A stretch of 14,254 bases of DNA from JAVBME01 sp031552765 (GTDB lineage Bacteria; Bacillota; Negativicutes; Acidaminococcales; JAISLQ01). The DNA lies in assembly GCA_031552765.1 (NCBI GenBank), contig JAVBME010000043.1:1-14254 (forward strand), given 5' to 3'. The notes under the pieces are model-generated. The model saw nothing but the letters and a program-made list of their open reading frames with translations, was not told the origin of the DNA and did not search any database. Positions within the stretch are counted from its first letter, which is position 1, and every line of letters starts with the position of its first letter. Shown one piece after another: positions 5,967 to 13,905 of the stretch. The position numbers were made by a program, and so were the translations under genes.

Positions 5967-6625
5967 GCCTCGAGATAAAAGGTCTGAGCAAAGAATATTC
6001 TTTAAATAGCCGGCCATTCCTGGCCATCGATAATGTTTCACTGTCTGTCGGCAGCGGCGAATTTACCGCAATCGTAGGCCGCTCAGGCAGTGGGAAAAGT
6101 ACGCTGCTAAACCTAGCCGCCGGCCTGCTTCGTCCGAGCGCCGGCAGCATCTTGCTCGACGGGCGGGAGTACTTTTTTGACGATGAAGATTACCTGGCTT
6201 TTTTGCGTAACACTAAAATAGGCTATATAGCGCAGGGGCGTAGCCTGCTGCCTAATTTTAGCGTGTTAGAAAATGTTGCGTTGCCCTTTTACCTTTACCA
6301 AAGAGAAGGCGCGGCGCCATGGGAAAAAGCCCTATCCCTGCTGGAACAAGTAGGCCTCAAAGAACTGCACGGCGCTTACCCGGCACAGCTTTCAGGCGGA
6401 GAATACAGGCGGGTAGCCATCGCCCGCGCTCTTATCAACTCGCCGACACTGCTTTTAGCCGATGAACCGACCAGTGACCTTGATGCCGCCACTACCGGCG
6501 ACATCATGCGCTTGTTCAGTGATATAGCCAAAAACGGCGCCAGTATACTGATGGTCACACATGAAAATGACGCCGCGGACTATGCCGGCCGTATTCGTGA
6601 AATATCCTATGGGCGGCTGGTATAA
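5963..6625 (+). CDS. ABC transporter ATP-binding protein, MacB/LolD type
   Basis: This 220-residue cytoplasmic ATPase carries all the nucleotide-binding motifs: Walker A GRSGSGKS (39-46), Q-loop Gln91, signature LSGGE (143-147), Walker B LLLADE (163-168), D-loop SDLD (171-174) and switch His200. Length is typical for MacB/LolD ATPases that pair with the preceding permease. Its ATG overlaps the permease stop, so the two are translationally coupled. It ends the plus-strand operon just before the shared terminator. Confidence 0.93.
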   Translation: MSLEIKGLSKEYSLNSRPFLAIDNVSLSVGSGEFTAIVGRSGSGKSTLLNLAAGLLRPSAGSILLDGREYFFDDEDYLAFLRNTKIGYIAQGRSLLPNFSVLENVALPFYLYQREGAAPWEKALSLLEQVGLKELHGAYPAQLSGGEYRRVAIARALINSPTLLLADEPTSDLDAATTGDIMRLFSDIAKNGASILMVTHENDAADYAGRIREISYGRLV

Positions 6626-6634
6626 AGCCTGTAG

Positions 6635-6668
6635 AAAAAAAGACTTGCCTTCCGGCAAGTCTTTTTTT
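6635..6668. terminator. Bidirectional terminator shared by the two convergent iron operons
   Basis: A 15-bp perfect stem pairs seven A's plus GACTTGCC (6635-6649) with its complement (6654-6668) around a TTCC loop. The A and T tracts at its feet give a U-run in both directions. It fills almost the whole gap between the plus-strand stop at 6625 and the minus-strand stop at 6669. Confidence 0.93.
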
Positions 6669-7091
6669 CTATTTTTTCGCCTTTTCCAAAGCTTCCCTCA
6701 CCGCTTCTTTAAACTGATTGTAGGAAACTGTCGCGCCGGTTACATTGTCGACTTTATCCAAACTCTGCGCCGACTGGTACTGCTCGGCGTATTTTTGCAT
6801 GGCGCGCACGGCTAGCTGCGCTTTATCGTAAAAGTCCTTATTGGTTATCTGTCCGTTTACCTTGCCATAGTCTGCCGCTTTAAGCTTACCGTCTTTTTGG
6901 TAGGTCTTAAAGTCGCACTTGGCGATTTTGCCGTCTTTTACAGTAAGTTTGACCTCACCGACCGCGCCTTTGTCGTCGGCGCTGCTCCTACCGCTATACT
7001 CTCCGTCTTTATAAGCCGCAGACGGCCCGCCGCAGGCCGCCAGCAAAAGCGCAAAAGCCACTACGGCAATAATACAGATTTTTTTCCTCAT
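6669..7091 (-). CDS. FMN-binding domain lipoprotein, predicted ApbE-flavinylated
   Basis: This 140-residue protein has a lipoprotein signal with lipobox LAAC and lipidated Cys20. The rest is one FMN-binding domain (PF04205 type): it opens with the usual YKDGEYSG and LTVKDGKI strands and contains DNVTGATVS at 115-123. That D-x-x-T-G-A-T pattern is the site where ApbE attaches FMN through a phosphoester, predicted at Thr121. The mature protein would be anchored outside the cytoplasmic membrane and carry a covalent flavin for one-electron transfer. Its ATG overlaps the stop of the ATPase gene by 4 nt, so it belongs to the iron operon as the last gene. In Campylobacter the corresponding downstream genes encode thioredoxin-like proteins. 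It may reduce iron or recharge the DUF2318/P19 partners; this is inferred. No apbE gene is in the window. Confidence 0.9.
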   Translation of the reverse strand: MRKKICIIAVVAFALLLAACGGPSAAYKDGEYSGRSSADDKGAVGEVKLTVKDGKIAKCDFKTYQKDGKLKAADYGKVNGQITNKDFYDKAQLAVRAMQKYAEQYQSAQSLDKVDNVTGATVSYNQFKEAVREALEKAKK

Positions 7092-7780
7092 CTTTTTGCC
7101 TCCTCACATTTGCATTGTGACCCGGTAACTTCGCGCGCTATGCGCCCATGCTCGAGGATGATGGTGCGCTCGGCCTCGTCGGCCACTTCCGGGTCGTGAG
7201 TGACCACGATGATGGTACTGCCTTCCGCGTGCAGTTGCCGCAAAATATCTAAAACGATGCCTTCATTAGTTTCGTCAAGGTTGCCGGTCGGTTCGTCGGC
7301 CAATATCAGCATGGGGTAGTTAATAAGAGCCCTGGCTATGCACACCCGCTGCTGCTCGCCGCCGGACAGCTGGTTGGGCAGGTGGTGGGCGCGTTCTTTC
7401 AGCCCTACCTTGTCGAGCGCCGCCAGCGCCTCCTGCTCATCCGGCATACTGTGATAATACTGCGCGATCATCACGTTCTCAAGGGCGGTAAGATAGCTGA
7501 CCAGGTGGAACTGCTGGAAGACCAGCCCTATCTTGTCGCGCCGGATCACAGTCAAATTGCTTTCACTTTCTTTAGAGATATCCACCCCTTCCAGCAGCAC
7601 TTCACCACAAGTAGGTTTATTCATACAACCGACTATATTCATCATGGTCGTCTTGCCGGAACCGGACGGCCCCATGATGGCCAGCCACTCGCCTTGTTTG
7701 ACTGTCAGGTCGATGTTTTGCAATGCCTTTACATTGCCGTAGATCATCGAAACATTTTTCATTTCCAGTAAATTCATCAT
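7088..7780 (-). CDS. ABC transporter ATP-binding protein of the P19/FTR1 iron system
   Basis: This 230-residue ATPase has Walker A GPSGSGKT (37-44), Q-loop Gln89, signature LSGGE (138-142), Walker B LILADE (158-163), D-loop GNLD (166-169) and switch His195. It is of the MacB/LolD type and corresponds to Cj1663 of the Campylobacter P19 locus. It would power the two permeases encoded just upstream. A short C-terminal extension ends in a Cys-x-Cys (223, 225). The first of two adjacent ATG codons has GGGGTGAT directly upstream. It lies 7 nt after the preceding permease gene and overlaps the FMN-binding gene. Confidence 0.93.
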   Translation of the reverse strand: MMNLLEMKNVSMIYGNVKALQNIDLTVKQGEWLAIMGPSGSGKTTMMNIVGCMNKPTCGEVLLEGVDISKESESNLTVIRRDKIGLVFQQFHLVSYLTALENVMIAQYYHSMPDEQEALAALDKVGLKERAHHLPNQLSGGEQQRVCIARALINYPMLILADEPTGNLDETNEGIVLDILRQLHAEGSTIIVVTHDPEVADEAERTIILEHGRIAREVTGSQCKCEEAKR

Positions 7781-7787
7781 ATCACCC

Positions 7788-8921
7788 CTATTCCCCGCGC
7801 AAAACCAGCGCCGGCTCTACTTCTGCCGCGTTTTTTACCGGCAGCAGGCAGGCCAGTTCTGTAAGCAGTACTGATACTATGATAGTAAATGGTACCAGCC
7901 ACAGACCAAAATCCACTTTACGGGCAAAAACATTCATGCTGATGCCCTGGGCAAATGCATAGCCCAAAAGCACGCCCATCAGGCCGCCGACCGCCCCCAG
8001 GAAGGCCCCTTCGCCTAAAAACTCCATGACTATGCTCCTGCTGGACGCACCTATGGCTTTTTTCAGCCCGATCTCTTTGCGCCGCTCGGCCACCACCGCC
8101 ATCATGGTGGTCGATACGCAGATCATGGTTAAGAGCAGCACGATTATCGTCACCAGATACATAAGCGCCTGCAATTTGCCGAGTACGGTTTCTTCCGAAC
8201 GGGTCACCTGTTTGACTAGTTGCGGCGATACAGAGGGGTCTTGGGCTATTGCCCCGGCATACCCGGCCAGTTTTTCCGCCGGAGCGGCGATACTGCATTC
8301 TATGACATGTATTTTGCCTTGGTTTTTCATTATGCCGTCCAAAGCGCTACGTTTGAGGAAGATGAAGCCCTCTTCCGCGCCACCGGTCTGCACAATGCCG
8401 CTGACCGTAAAATCATGGCTATACAAATTTCCGGTACTATCTGTGCCCGCCAGCGTAAACTTATCGCCCGGCGCCAGCTTTATCACGCCGGCTACCTGCT
8501 GGCCGATGAGCACACCGCCGTCATCTTGCGGCCACTCACCCGTTATATGCCAGTACGGGCGGGTTTTTTGCACTTTCACGAGATCAGTCCCTGCCAGCAT
8601 AAAGGGCTGTTCATTGATTTTGGCTATTTCATAACGGTAAGGCGTTATGCCGATGATTTCATCTGCCGGAAAAACCTTTTCCACTTTCGCTATATCACCG
8701 TCAGTCAGGCTCTCACCGTCTTTGGCCGGCACCAGCACCAGGTTGGCCCCGTATGAGCGGAATTCCTGCCCCATTTGCCGCGGGATATCATAATATATGC
8801 TGCTTAGACCGGACAGGATCATCGCGCCTATCGCTATGGCCAACAGGGCGACAAAGAGGCGCGAGCGGCGGCGAAGCAAAGAAGCCGTTATCATTTTAAA
8901 ATACATTGTATTGCGCGTCAT
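7788..8921 (-). CDS. ABC transporter permease of the P19/FTR1 iron system (second of two), MacB type
   Basis: This 377-residue protein has an N-terminal membrane helix (about 18-38), an extracytoplasmic domain (about 40-255) and three C-terminal helices (about 256-280, 305-332 and 340-362), the MacB/FtsX arrangement. The conserved RRKEIGLKKAIGASSRSI loop follows the second helix. It corresponds to one of the permease pair Cj1661/Cj1662 next to P19 in Campylobacter. With the neighbouring permease it probably forms a heterodimer driven by the shared ATPase. What it moves or remodels is not established. The start ATG has GGTGAT upstream. The gene lies 4 nt after the first permease gene, so coupling is tight. 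Confidence 0.9.
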   Translation of the reverse strand: MTRNTMYFKMITASLLRRRSRLFVALLAIAIGAMILSGLSSIYYDIPRQMGQEFRSYGANLVLVPAKDGESLTDGDIAKVEKVFPADEIIGITPYRYEIAKINEQPFMLAGTDLVKVQKTRPYWHITGEWPQDDGGVLIGQQVAGVIKLAPGDKFTLAGTDSTGNLYSHDFTVSGIVQTGGAEEGFIFLKRSALDGIMKNQGKIHVIECSIAAPAEKLAGYAGAIAQDPSVSPQLVKQVTRSEETVLGKLQALMYLVTIIVLLLTMICVSTTMMAVVAERRKEIGLKKAIGASSRSIVMEFLGEGAFLGAVGGLMGVLLGYAFAQGISMNVFARKVDFGLWLVPFTIIVSVLLTELACLLPVKNAAEVEPALVLRGE

Positions 8922-8925
8922 TTCA

Positions 8926-10209
8926 TCACCTACCGTGCAAGACTTCCGAGGGCCTAAGGTTGAGGAGCAGCCGGGCCGCTGGTATACTGCCTGCTATCGT
9001 TACAAGAAACACTAACAAGGCCACCAGAGGGATGACCAAAGGCTTGATATTTATTGCCGAGCCAAAAACTGAATAACCTATGACCTGGGCAAAACCCAAG
9101 CCCGCAAAATAGCCGGCCACGCCGCCTATGGCGCTGACCAACATGGTTTCTGCGATTATTAGGATAGCTACTGCCGCGTTGCCTGCGCCAATGGCTTTCA
9201 AGAGACCGATCTCCGGGCTGCGTTCTATTACGCTGGCGGTGACCAGATTGGATATGCCGAGCGCCGCCGCCAGTAGGCTGAGTGCGGTGACCAGCAGCAT
9301 GAGCAGCTGGGTCTTTTGCAAAATGGCGCCTTCCGACTCGGCCACCTGCCTTATCGGTTTGGCAACGCTATCGGAAACCACCTCTTCGATCTGGTAGCAA
9401 ATAGCGCTGACATAAGCGGTGCAATACCATGTTTCCCAGTCTTTTATCGACAAACTCTTGGGGTCTTGCGCGGCCCGCCTAGACAATTCATTGTCCGGGG
9501 TGGTAAGCGCGCTTACCTCTACCCGGCTTACCAGGCCGGGCCGTTGTGACAGTTGCTGGCTCACTGCCAGCGGCACATAAATATCTTCGTCTTCGGCGCT
9601 ACCGGCGCTAAAGATGCCTTTTACCAACAGCCGCTCCTCGCCGCCGGCGCCTTTCACTGTAAAAGAATCGCCGACTTTAAGGCCGCTTTTTTGCGCCAGC
9701 ACCGCGCCGACCATAGCTGCGCCCCGGTCGCCGTCCTCCAGCCAGTTGCCGGAAACATCCCACCAGCTTTTCATTCGTTTCATGCCGGTATCGAGAGCCT
9801 CGCCGGTCGGCAGCTCCAGATGCCGGTTTATCCATGTGCCGACGAGTTTTGTTTTGTGGCCGCTACCGTTCATTTCTACTCCAGTCTCGAGATAAGGGGC
9901 AAAATCCACGATATTGAAAGCCCAAAAGATAGTTTTTATTTTACCCAGTTCATTTTCTTTCAAATACTTGTTAGCCGTGGCTTGTTCTTTAGGCAGCCCG
10001 TACAAATCGCCGAGCAGGGCCGCTTCTTTTGGTATAACTGTTATATTTGCGCCATATGTTTTCAGCTCATGGTTGACCTTGTCCCCCACATCCAAAAGTA
10101 CATTGAGCATGGCTGTAGCCAGCGACGCGCCCAAAGCTACTGTCAAAGCTATAAGGAGCATTTTTCTTTTTTGCCGGAATACGGCTCCTTTTATCAATCG
10201 CCAAAACAT
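8926..10209 (-). CDS. ABC transporter permease of the P19/FTR1 iron system (first of two), MacB type
   Basis: This 427-residue protein shows the same topology as its neighbour: helix about 16-38, extracytoplasmic domain about 40-295, then three helices (about 300-325, 345-375 and 385-412). The SPEIGLLKAIGAGNAAV coupling loop is present. The extracytoplasmic domain is about 50 residues longer than in the second permease, so the two are paralogues with different outer faces, consistent with a heterodimer. It has GAGGTG as ribosome site 5 nt before the ATG and lies 13 nt after the DUF2318 gene. A long antisense frame across this gene is only a codon-bias shadow. Confidence 0.9.
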   Translation of the reverse strand: MFWRLIKGAVFRQKRKMLLIALTVALGASLATAMLNVLLDVGDKVNHELKTYGANITVIPKEAALLGDLYGLPKEQATANKYLKENELGKIKTIFWAFNIVDFAPYLETGVEMNGSGHKTKLVGTWINRHLELPTGEALDTGMKRMKSWWDVSGNWLEDGDRGAAMVGAVLAQKSGLKVGDSFTVKGAGGEERLLVKGIFSAGSAEDEDIYVPLAVSQQLSQRPGLVSRVEVSALTTPDNELSRRAAQDPKSLSIKDWETWYCTAYVSAICYQIEEVVSDSVAKPIRQVAESEGAILQKTQLLMLLVTALSLLAAALGISNLVTASVIERSPEIGLLKAIGAGNAAVAILIIAETMLVSAIGGVAGYFAGLGFAQVIGYSVFGSAINIKPLVIPLVALLVFLVTIAGSIPAARLLLNLRPSEVLHGR

Positions 10210-10222
10210 TTATGTCACCTCA

Positions 10223-11461
10223 TTACTTAAAGCGGCGTTGTTCTTTATCAAGATTTTCCGTCTGGATCACCATATTGCCGCCACGCAGGGAATATTCAAG
10301 CGGCACCGGGTTGCAGCCGCCTTTGAAGCCGATAGTGGATTTATTCATCACGACATCGCACAGTTTGCAAATAACCTCGCCGTCCCGTTCATAATAACCA
10401 GTAGGCCCACAGATATCACAGGCGTCGAGTCCAACGCCGTAGGCAACTTCATTTTTCTTGATGATGATAAAGCGCATCTCGGCGCCCTCACTGGCCGTAT
10501 AGTTGTAGCGGTGCAGACGGCCGTCATTGATATTAGCCAGCGGTATGAGTATTTCCTTGCCGACGATTTCCATCGGTTCCGCCGGCGAGAGCGCCACCGC
10601 CTGCTCATTATAAGCGACCAGCGCGGTCAGGGTGAGGGTACACAAAATATACCCGGTCAACACCGTAATCCGCCAATATTTTTGCCTCCTGCGGGCAGCC
10701 AGCGCTTTTCTCTCTTCAGCCGGGTTTTTATAATCAGACCAACACACGGCGCTGTTTTTCCAGGCCAGAAAGGGCGCCAAAAGTGTAAGCAGCATAAAGA
10801 TATAGGTAAAAATGTCGCCGGCGTTGATCAACGGAGATATAACGTCAAACAACCACTGGCGGGTCGGTATAAAGCGACGGGCCAGCAGCACCTGTATGAT
10901 AAAAGTGACTTGGGTCACCATATTTAGCAAAATCAAAAGCAAAAAAAGTTTTTTCAATATTTGTCCGCCTACAGGCAAAACCGTTTTGTAAAGTGCCCAA
11001 CCAGTCAGGCCGACCAGAAGCAGTCCAATCAAATAACCGATGTTTTTAAACAAAAAACCGGTGTTAAAAGCGCTTTCATCTATGGCTAAAAATTCTGTCG
11101 GGTACAGCAAAACATCCGGCAGAGTATAAAGGATAAGCGAGAAGGCCAGCAGCCCGCCCGCAATACCGTATAGGGCGTGAAAATAACAGTTGTTCTTTCT
11201 TTCCTCAGAAAAAAGTGTCAATGCGCAAAATACGAGGCCACTGAAAATACTGATACACAAAATAACGATATTGCCGTATTCCCTGTTGACAAATATCGCT
11301 TCGTACTTTAAAAAAGCCAATAGGAAAGAAGCCGCAATACCTCCTATCGCGCCTTTGAGCAGGTACTTTTTTTCGGCTCCCCGAAACAGCGACAACATCA
11401 TGGCTAAAAGTATCGCTGTCACTAGAAAATGCCCGACTACCTGTATGATGTATTTGAACAT
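10223..11461 (-). CDS. DUF2318 membrane protein with cysteine-rich C-terminal domain
   Basis: This 412-residue protein has about eight hydrophobic segments across residues 1-285, including about 8-26, 35-52, 63-84, 95-118, 140-160, 168-193, 213-235 and 264-284. A C-terminal extracytoplasmic domain follows. That domain carries the DUF2318 signature: LHRYNY (316-321), FIIIKKNEVAYGVGLDACDICGPTGYY with Cys348 and Cys351, ICKLC with Cys365 and Cys368, and TIGFKGGCNPVPL with Cys383. The five cysteines probably bind a metal or Fe-S centre. It corresponds to Cj1660 beside P19. A role as membrane redox partner of P19 and FTR1 is inferred. It follows p19 after a gap holding a terminator-like hairpin. 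The ribosome site is AAAGGA ten bases before the ATG. Confidence 0.88.
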   Translation of the reverse strand: MFKYIIQVVGHFLVTAILLAMMLSLFRGAEKKYLLKGAIGGIAASFLLAFLKYEAIFVNREYGNIVILCISIFSGLVFCALTLFSEERKNNCYFHALYGIAGGLLAFSLILYTLPDVLLYPTEFLAIDESAFNTGFLFKNIGYLIGLLLVGLTGWALYKTVLPVGGQILKKLFLLLILLNMVTQVTFIIQVLLARRFIPTRQWLFDVISPLINAGDIFTYIFMLLTLLAPFLAWKNSAVCWSDYKNPAEERKALAARRRQKYWRITVLTGYILCTLTLTALVAYNEQAVALSPAEPMEIVGKEILIPLANINDGRLHRYNYTASEGAEMRFIIIKKNEVAYGVGLDACDICGPTGYYERDGEVICKLCDVVMNKSTIGFKGGCNPVPLEYSLRGGNMVIQTENLDKEQRRFK

Positions 11462-11489
11462 AACCTTACATTCCTTTTATAAAATAAAA

Positions 11490-11537
11490 ATATCGCCATG
11501 GAAAACGGCTCATTATTCCTTTTTCCATGGCAGATAT
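11490..11537 (-). terminator. Intercistronic terminator-like hairpin after p19
   Basis: On the minus strand an 11-bp perfect stem (11521-11531 with 11495-11505) extends by 5 bp (11533-11537 with 11490-11494) past one bulged base. The loop is 15 nt, and a T-rich tract follows within the gap before the DUF2318 gene. It probably lowers read-through from ftr1-p19 into the distal genes, or protects the 3' end of the ftr1-p19 message. Confidence 0.75.
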
Positions 11538-11553
11538 TTTTTAAAACATCAAA

Positions 11554-12219
11554 TTACCATTTTCTCGGTACAAAGTTGAAGTCCCATTCTACAGTCAAAG
11601 GTTCTTTCCAGAACTTGCCGGTAACGCCGGTCACTTTGTCTGTATGCAGGAGATAACCCTGTTTTTCCGGATTTTCGATAATGAATTTGACTTTATATTT
11701 GCCAGCGCCGTCAAGCTTGATATTGGCGCCATAGTGCGGACCGTCGCTTGCGCTCATCGGCATGAAAGTGCCTTCTATTTTCTTGCCGCCTTCTTTAGTG
11801 ATTTCATACCTTACTGTCAGATAAGGCACAAAGTCGCCCGCGCCATAACCGAGGTTATTGTTGGCCAGAGCGGAAATATCGGCTTCCATGTGCATGTCGG
11901 AATCGGCGGCTTTCAAGCCCATGCCGGCCGGGACCATATCCACCGGCTGGAAGTATACGCCAGCTACGTTGAGCGGGCCAACCTCTTTATCGTCGCCGAT
12001 GGGGAACTCTTCAAAACCGGCAGTCTGGCCAGGTGCAGCAGCTTTGCCAGGCTCAGCTTTTTTCTCTTCGGCTTTTTTGCCGTCATCTTTCTTTTGTTCG
12101 GTCGCGGCAGGAGCCTTTTTCTCTTCGGCTTTTTTCTCGCCGCCGCCGCAGCCTACCAAAAATTGCGATACCACAAGAGCGAAAACAACTAATAAAAGAG
12201 ACCATTTACTTTTTTTCAT
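11554..12219 (-). CDS. P19 family periplasmic-type iron-binding lipoprotein
   Basis: This 221-residue protein has a lipoprotein signal (lipobox LVGC, Cys24), then a Lys/Glu/Ala-rich tether (about 28-66) and a P19/Tp34 (PF10634-like) domain from about 67. The metal site of Campylobacter P19 is made by His-x-Glu, a Met and His seven residues apart, and a further His. Here the matching residues are His110 and Glu112 in DMHMEADI, Met155 and His162 in MSASDGPHYG, and His192. The block GVYFQPVDM is also typical. P19 binds copper and iron and feeds iron to the FTR1 permease. Campylobacter P19 is a soluble periplasmic protein, whereas this one is lipid-anchored. AGGAGG lies 8 nt before the ATG. The gene is 25 nt after the permease gene. 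Confidence 0.93.
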   Translation of the reverse strand: MKKSKWSLLLVVFALVVSQFLVGCGGGEKKAEEKKAPAATEQKKDDGKKAEEKKAEPGKAAAPGQTAGFEEFPIGDDKEVGPLNVAGVYFQPVDMVPAGMGLKAADSDMHMEADISALANNNLGYGAGDFVPYLTVRYEITKEGGKKIEGTFMPMSASDGPHYGANIKLDGAGKYKVKFIIENPEKQGYLLHTDKVTGVTGKFWKEPLTVEWDFNFVPRKW

Positions 12220-12244
12220 TAATTATACCTCCTAAAAATTTTAT

Positions 12245-13450
12245 TTAACCCGGATTGGTACCCGGTGTACTACCTTGCCACTTACGCATCTGCCAGATAA
12301 AAGAAGCCACAGACACTACAAAAAGAACTACCTGAGGAATAAATGTTTCCATTGTCGGATAAACGCCCAGCAAATCTATTGTGGGTATGCCCTCTAAAGC
12401 AGTAACGCCAATCGCGTTACCTTCCTGCAATTCCTTTATGCCGGCGCCCAGGAAAGATATGGACATCAAACACAAAAGCACGCTGGTGCCGACAAAAAAT
12501 GGCTTTAGCGGCAGCTTGACGCTGAGCACATTTATCAGGTAGTAAATCACTACCAAGAGCACGCAGCCTACTGCCAAACCGATCCACACCATATTGATAT
12601 ACTCGCGGGTATTGGCCAACAGCGCCTGATAAAAGAGAATGGTTTCCGCGCCTTCGCGGAATACTGCCAAAAAAGCGGCAAAAGCCAGCGCGTAAACGCT
12701 TTGGTTGGAGAGAGAACTGTCCACCTTATCTTTTATGTAGCGCGACCAGGCGTCAGCCTCCGCTTTCGCCACCATCCAGTTGCTGACATAAAAGAGCACT
12801 GCTACCGCAATGAGCATGGTCACGCCTTCGGTGATCTCCTGCCCTTCACCGCCATCGACAAGCTGGTTTAGAATAACAGCCATGACCACACTGGCTGCCA
12901 GCGCCCACAGTGATCCTGTATAAACCGCTTTGGTCTTGTCGGCGTTGCCGGATTTGCGTAAATAGGCAATGATCGCGCCGACAATGATGATCGCTTCAAA
13001 CCCCTCACGGGTTATTATCAAAAGCGAGGCCAAAAATACGCCCCAGCTGCTTTCTTCTTCGCCATCCAGCTCTTTGGCGTCCGCCCTGAGCATACTTACC
13101 AGTTTATCCAAGTCGGCTTTTACTTCGCTTTGTGGCGCGCCCTTAGTCATGGCCTTTTTTACAAAACTGAACTGGTACTCCACTGCGGCTGCCCGATTAC
13201 CAGAAATATGTGCCATAACCGTCTTTTCAAAGCCCAGTTTTTCGTAAAAACCAAAATAGGCTATATCTACCTCTTCTTTGGCTTTTTGTACATTACCCGA
13301 TGTATATGTCGTGTAAGACTGCTTCAATACTTTTTCCATATCATCGACAACATGGTTCCATGTTTCATGTTTGCCAGCGGCCAAAGCAGAAGAAGACAGC
13401 AAGCCTAACAGTAAAAAAACCGTAAACAATACACAAAGTTTTCTCCGCAA
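12245..13450 (-). CDS. FTR1 family iron permease
   Basis: This 401-residue protein begins with a cleavable signal peptide (about 1-25, ending ALAA). An extracytoplasmic helical domain (about 26-132) follows, with the family block VDIAYFGFYEKLGFE (61-75). From about 134 it has seven hydrophobic segments. Two carry the iron-translocation motif R-E-G-x-E: REGFE at 148-152 and REGAE at 265-269. These glutamates line the iron path in yeast Ftr1 and in EfeU. It corresponds to Cj1658, partner of P19, and imports iron across the cytoplasmic membrane. The start is TTG at 13450, supported by a strong AAAGGAGG seven bases upstream. It is the first gene of the operon and lies under a Fur-box promoter. 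Confidence 0.94.
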   Translation of the reverse strand: MRRKLCVLFTVFLLLGLLSSSALAAGKHETWNHVVDDMEKVLKQSYTTYTSGNVQKAKEEVDIAYFGFYEKLGFEKTVMAHISGNRAAAVEYQFSFVKKAMTKGAPQSEVKADLDKLVSMLRADAKELDGEEESSWGVFLASLLIITREGFEAIIIVGAIIAYLRKSGNADKTKAVYTGSLWALAASVVMAVILNQLVDGGEGQEITEGVTMLIAVAVLFYVSNWMVAKAEADAWSRYIKDKVDSSLSNQSVYALAFAAFLAVFREGAETILFYQALLANTREYINMVWIGLAVGCVLLVVIYYLINVLSVKLPLKPFFVGTSVLLCLMSISFLGAGIKELQEGNAIGVTALEGIPTIDLLGVYPTMETFIPQVVLFVVSVASFIWQMRKWQGSTPGTNPG

Positions 13451-13542
13451 GTACCTTCCTCCTTTCCTTAAGTGATGCCTTACACAGTTATATTCGGGTA
13501 ACTATGTGGGCAAAAAAAATAACCCAAATAAAAGACTCGAAA

Positions 13543-13562
13543 AATAATGATAATCAGTAGCA
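13543..13562. promoter_or_regulatory. Fur box in the ftr1-p19 operon leader
   Basis: TGATAATCAGTAGCA (13548-13562) matches the Fur box TGATAATNATTATCA at 12 of 14 defined positions. The 19-bp reading (13543-13561) matches 15 of 19. It lies just downstream of the predicted start of transcription, about +12 to +31, so repression would act on promoter clearance or by covering the start region. Confidence 0.7.
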
Positions 13563-13580
13563 TTCGCAGTTACAGATATT

Positions 13581-13609
13581 ACTATATAACCAAGCGGAAA
13601 AATTGTCAA
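13581..13609 (-). promoter_or_regulatory. Promoter of the ftr1-p19 iron operon
   Basis: On the minus strand a perfect -35 TTGACA (13609-13604) is separated by exactly 17 bp from TATAGT (13586-13581). Transcription should start near 13574, giving a leader of about 125 nt before the TTG start. The rest of 13451-13740 holds no supported gene; a 64-codon plus-strand frame at 13547 overlaps the promoter and has no ribosome site. Confidence 0.8.
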
Positions 13610-13750
13610 TCACTTAGTAAGAATATTTTTACAAAAAGCAGCCTGGATACACTATTTTCTGATAGCGTGCCCGATGAAAGCTTTCATTTGAACAAGAACA
13701 GTATAAAGATATGCTGTAAAACTTTCCCTATGTCATTTTAAAAGCTAAAA

Positions 13751-13787
13751 GAAAAGCAGCGCCTCACATAATAAGGCGCTGCTTTTC
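13751..13787 (-). terminator. Terminator of the rRNA operon after 5S
   Basis: A 13-bp perfect stem (13751-13763 with 13775-13787), extended inward by a T-A pair, has a 9-nt loop. On the minus strand it ends in TTTTC followed by TTTT, directly downstream of the 5S rRNA. Confidence 0.88.
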
Positions 13788-13789
13788 AA

Positions 13790-13905
<116 letters not shown>

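Noticed and set aside
9914..10927. A 337-codon plus-strand frame across the DUF2318 and permease genes.
   Set aside because: It is antisense to two well-supported genes with recognised domains, lacks a ribosome site, and its translation resembles nothing known; it is a shadow frame.
13547..13741. A 64-codon plus-strand frame between ftr1 and the 5S terminator.
   Set aside because: It overlaps the ftr1 promoter and Fur box, has no ribosome site, and has an A/T-driven composition.
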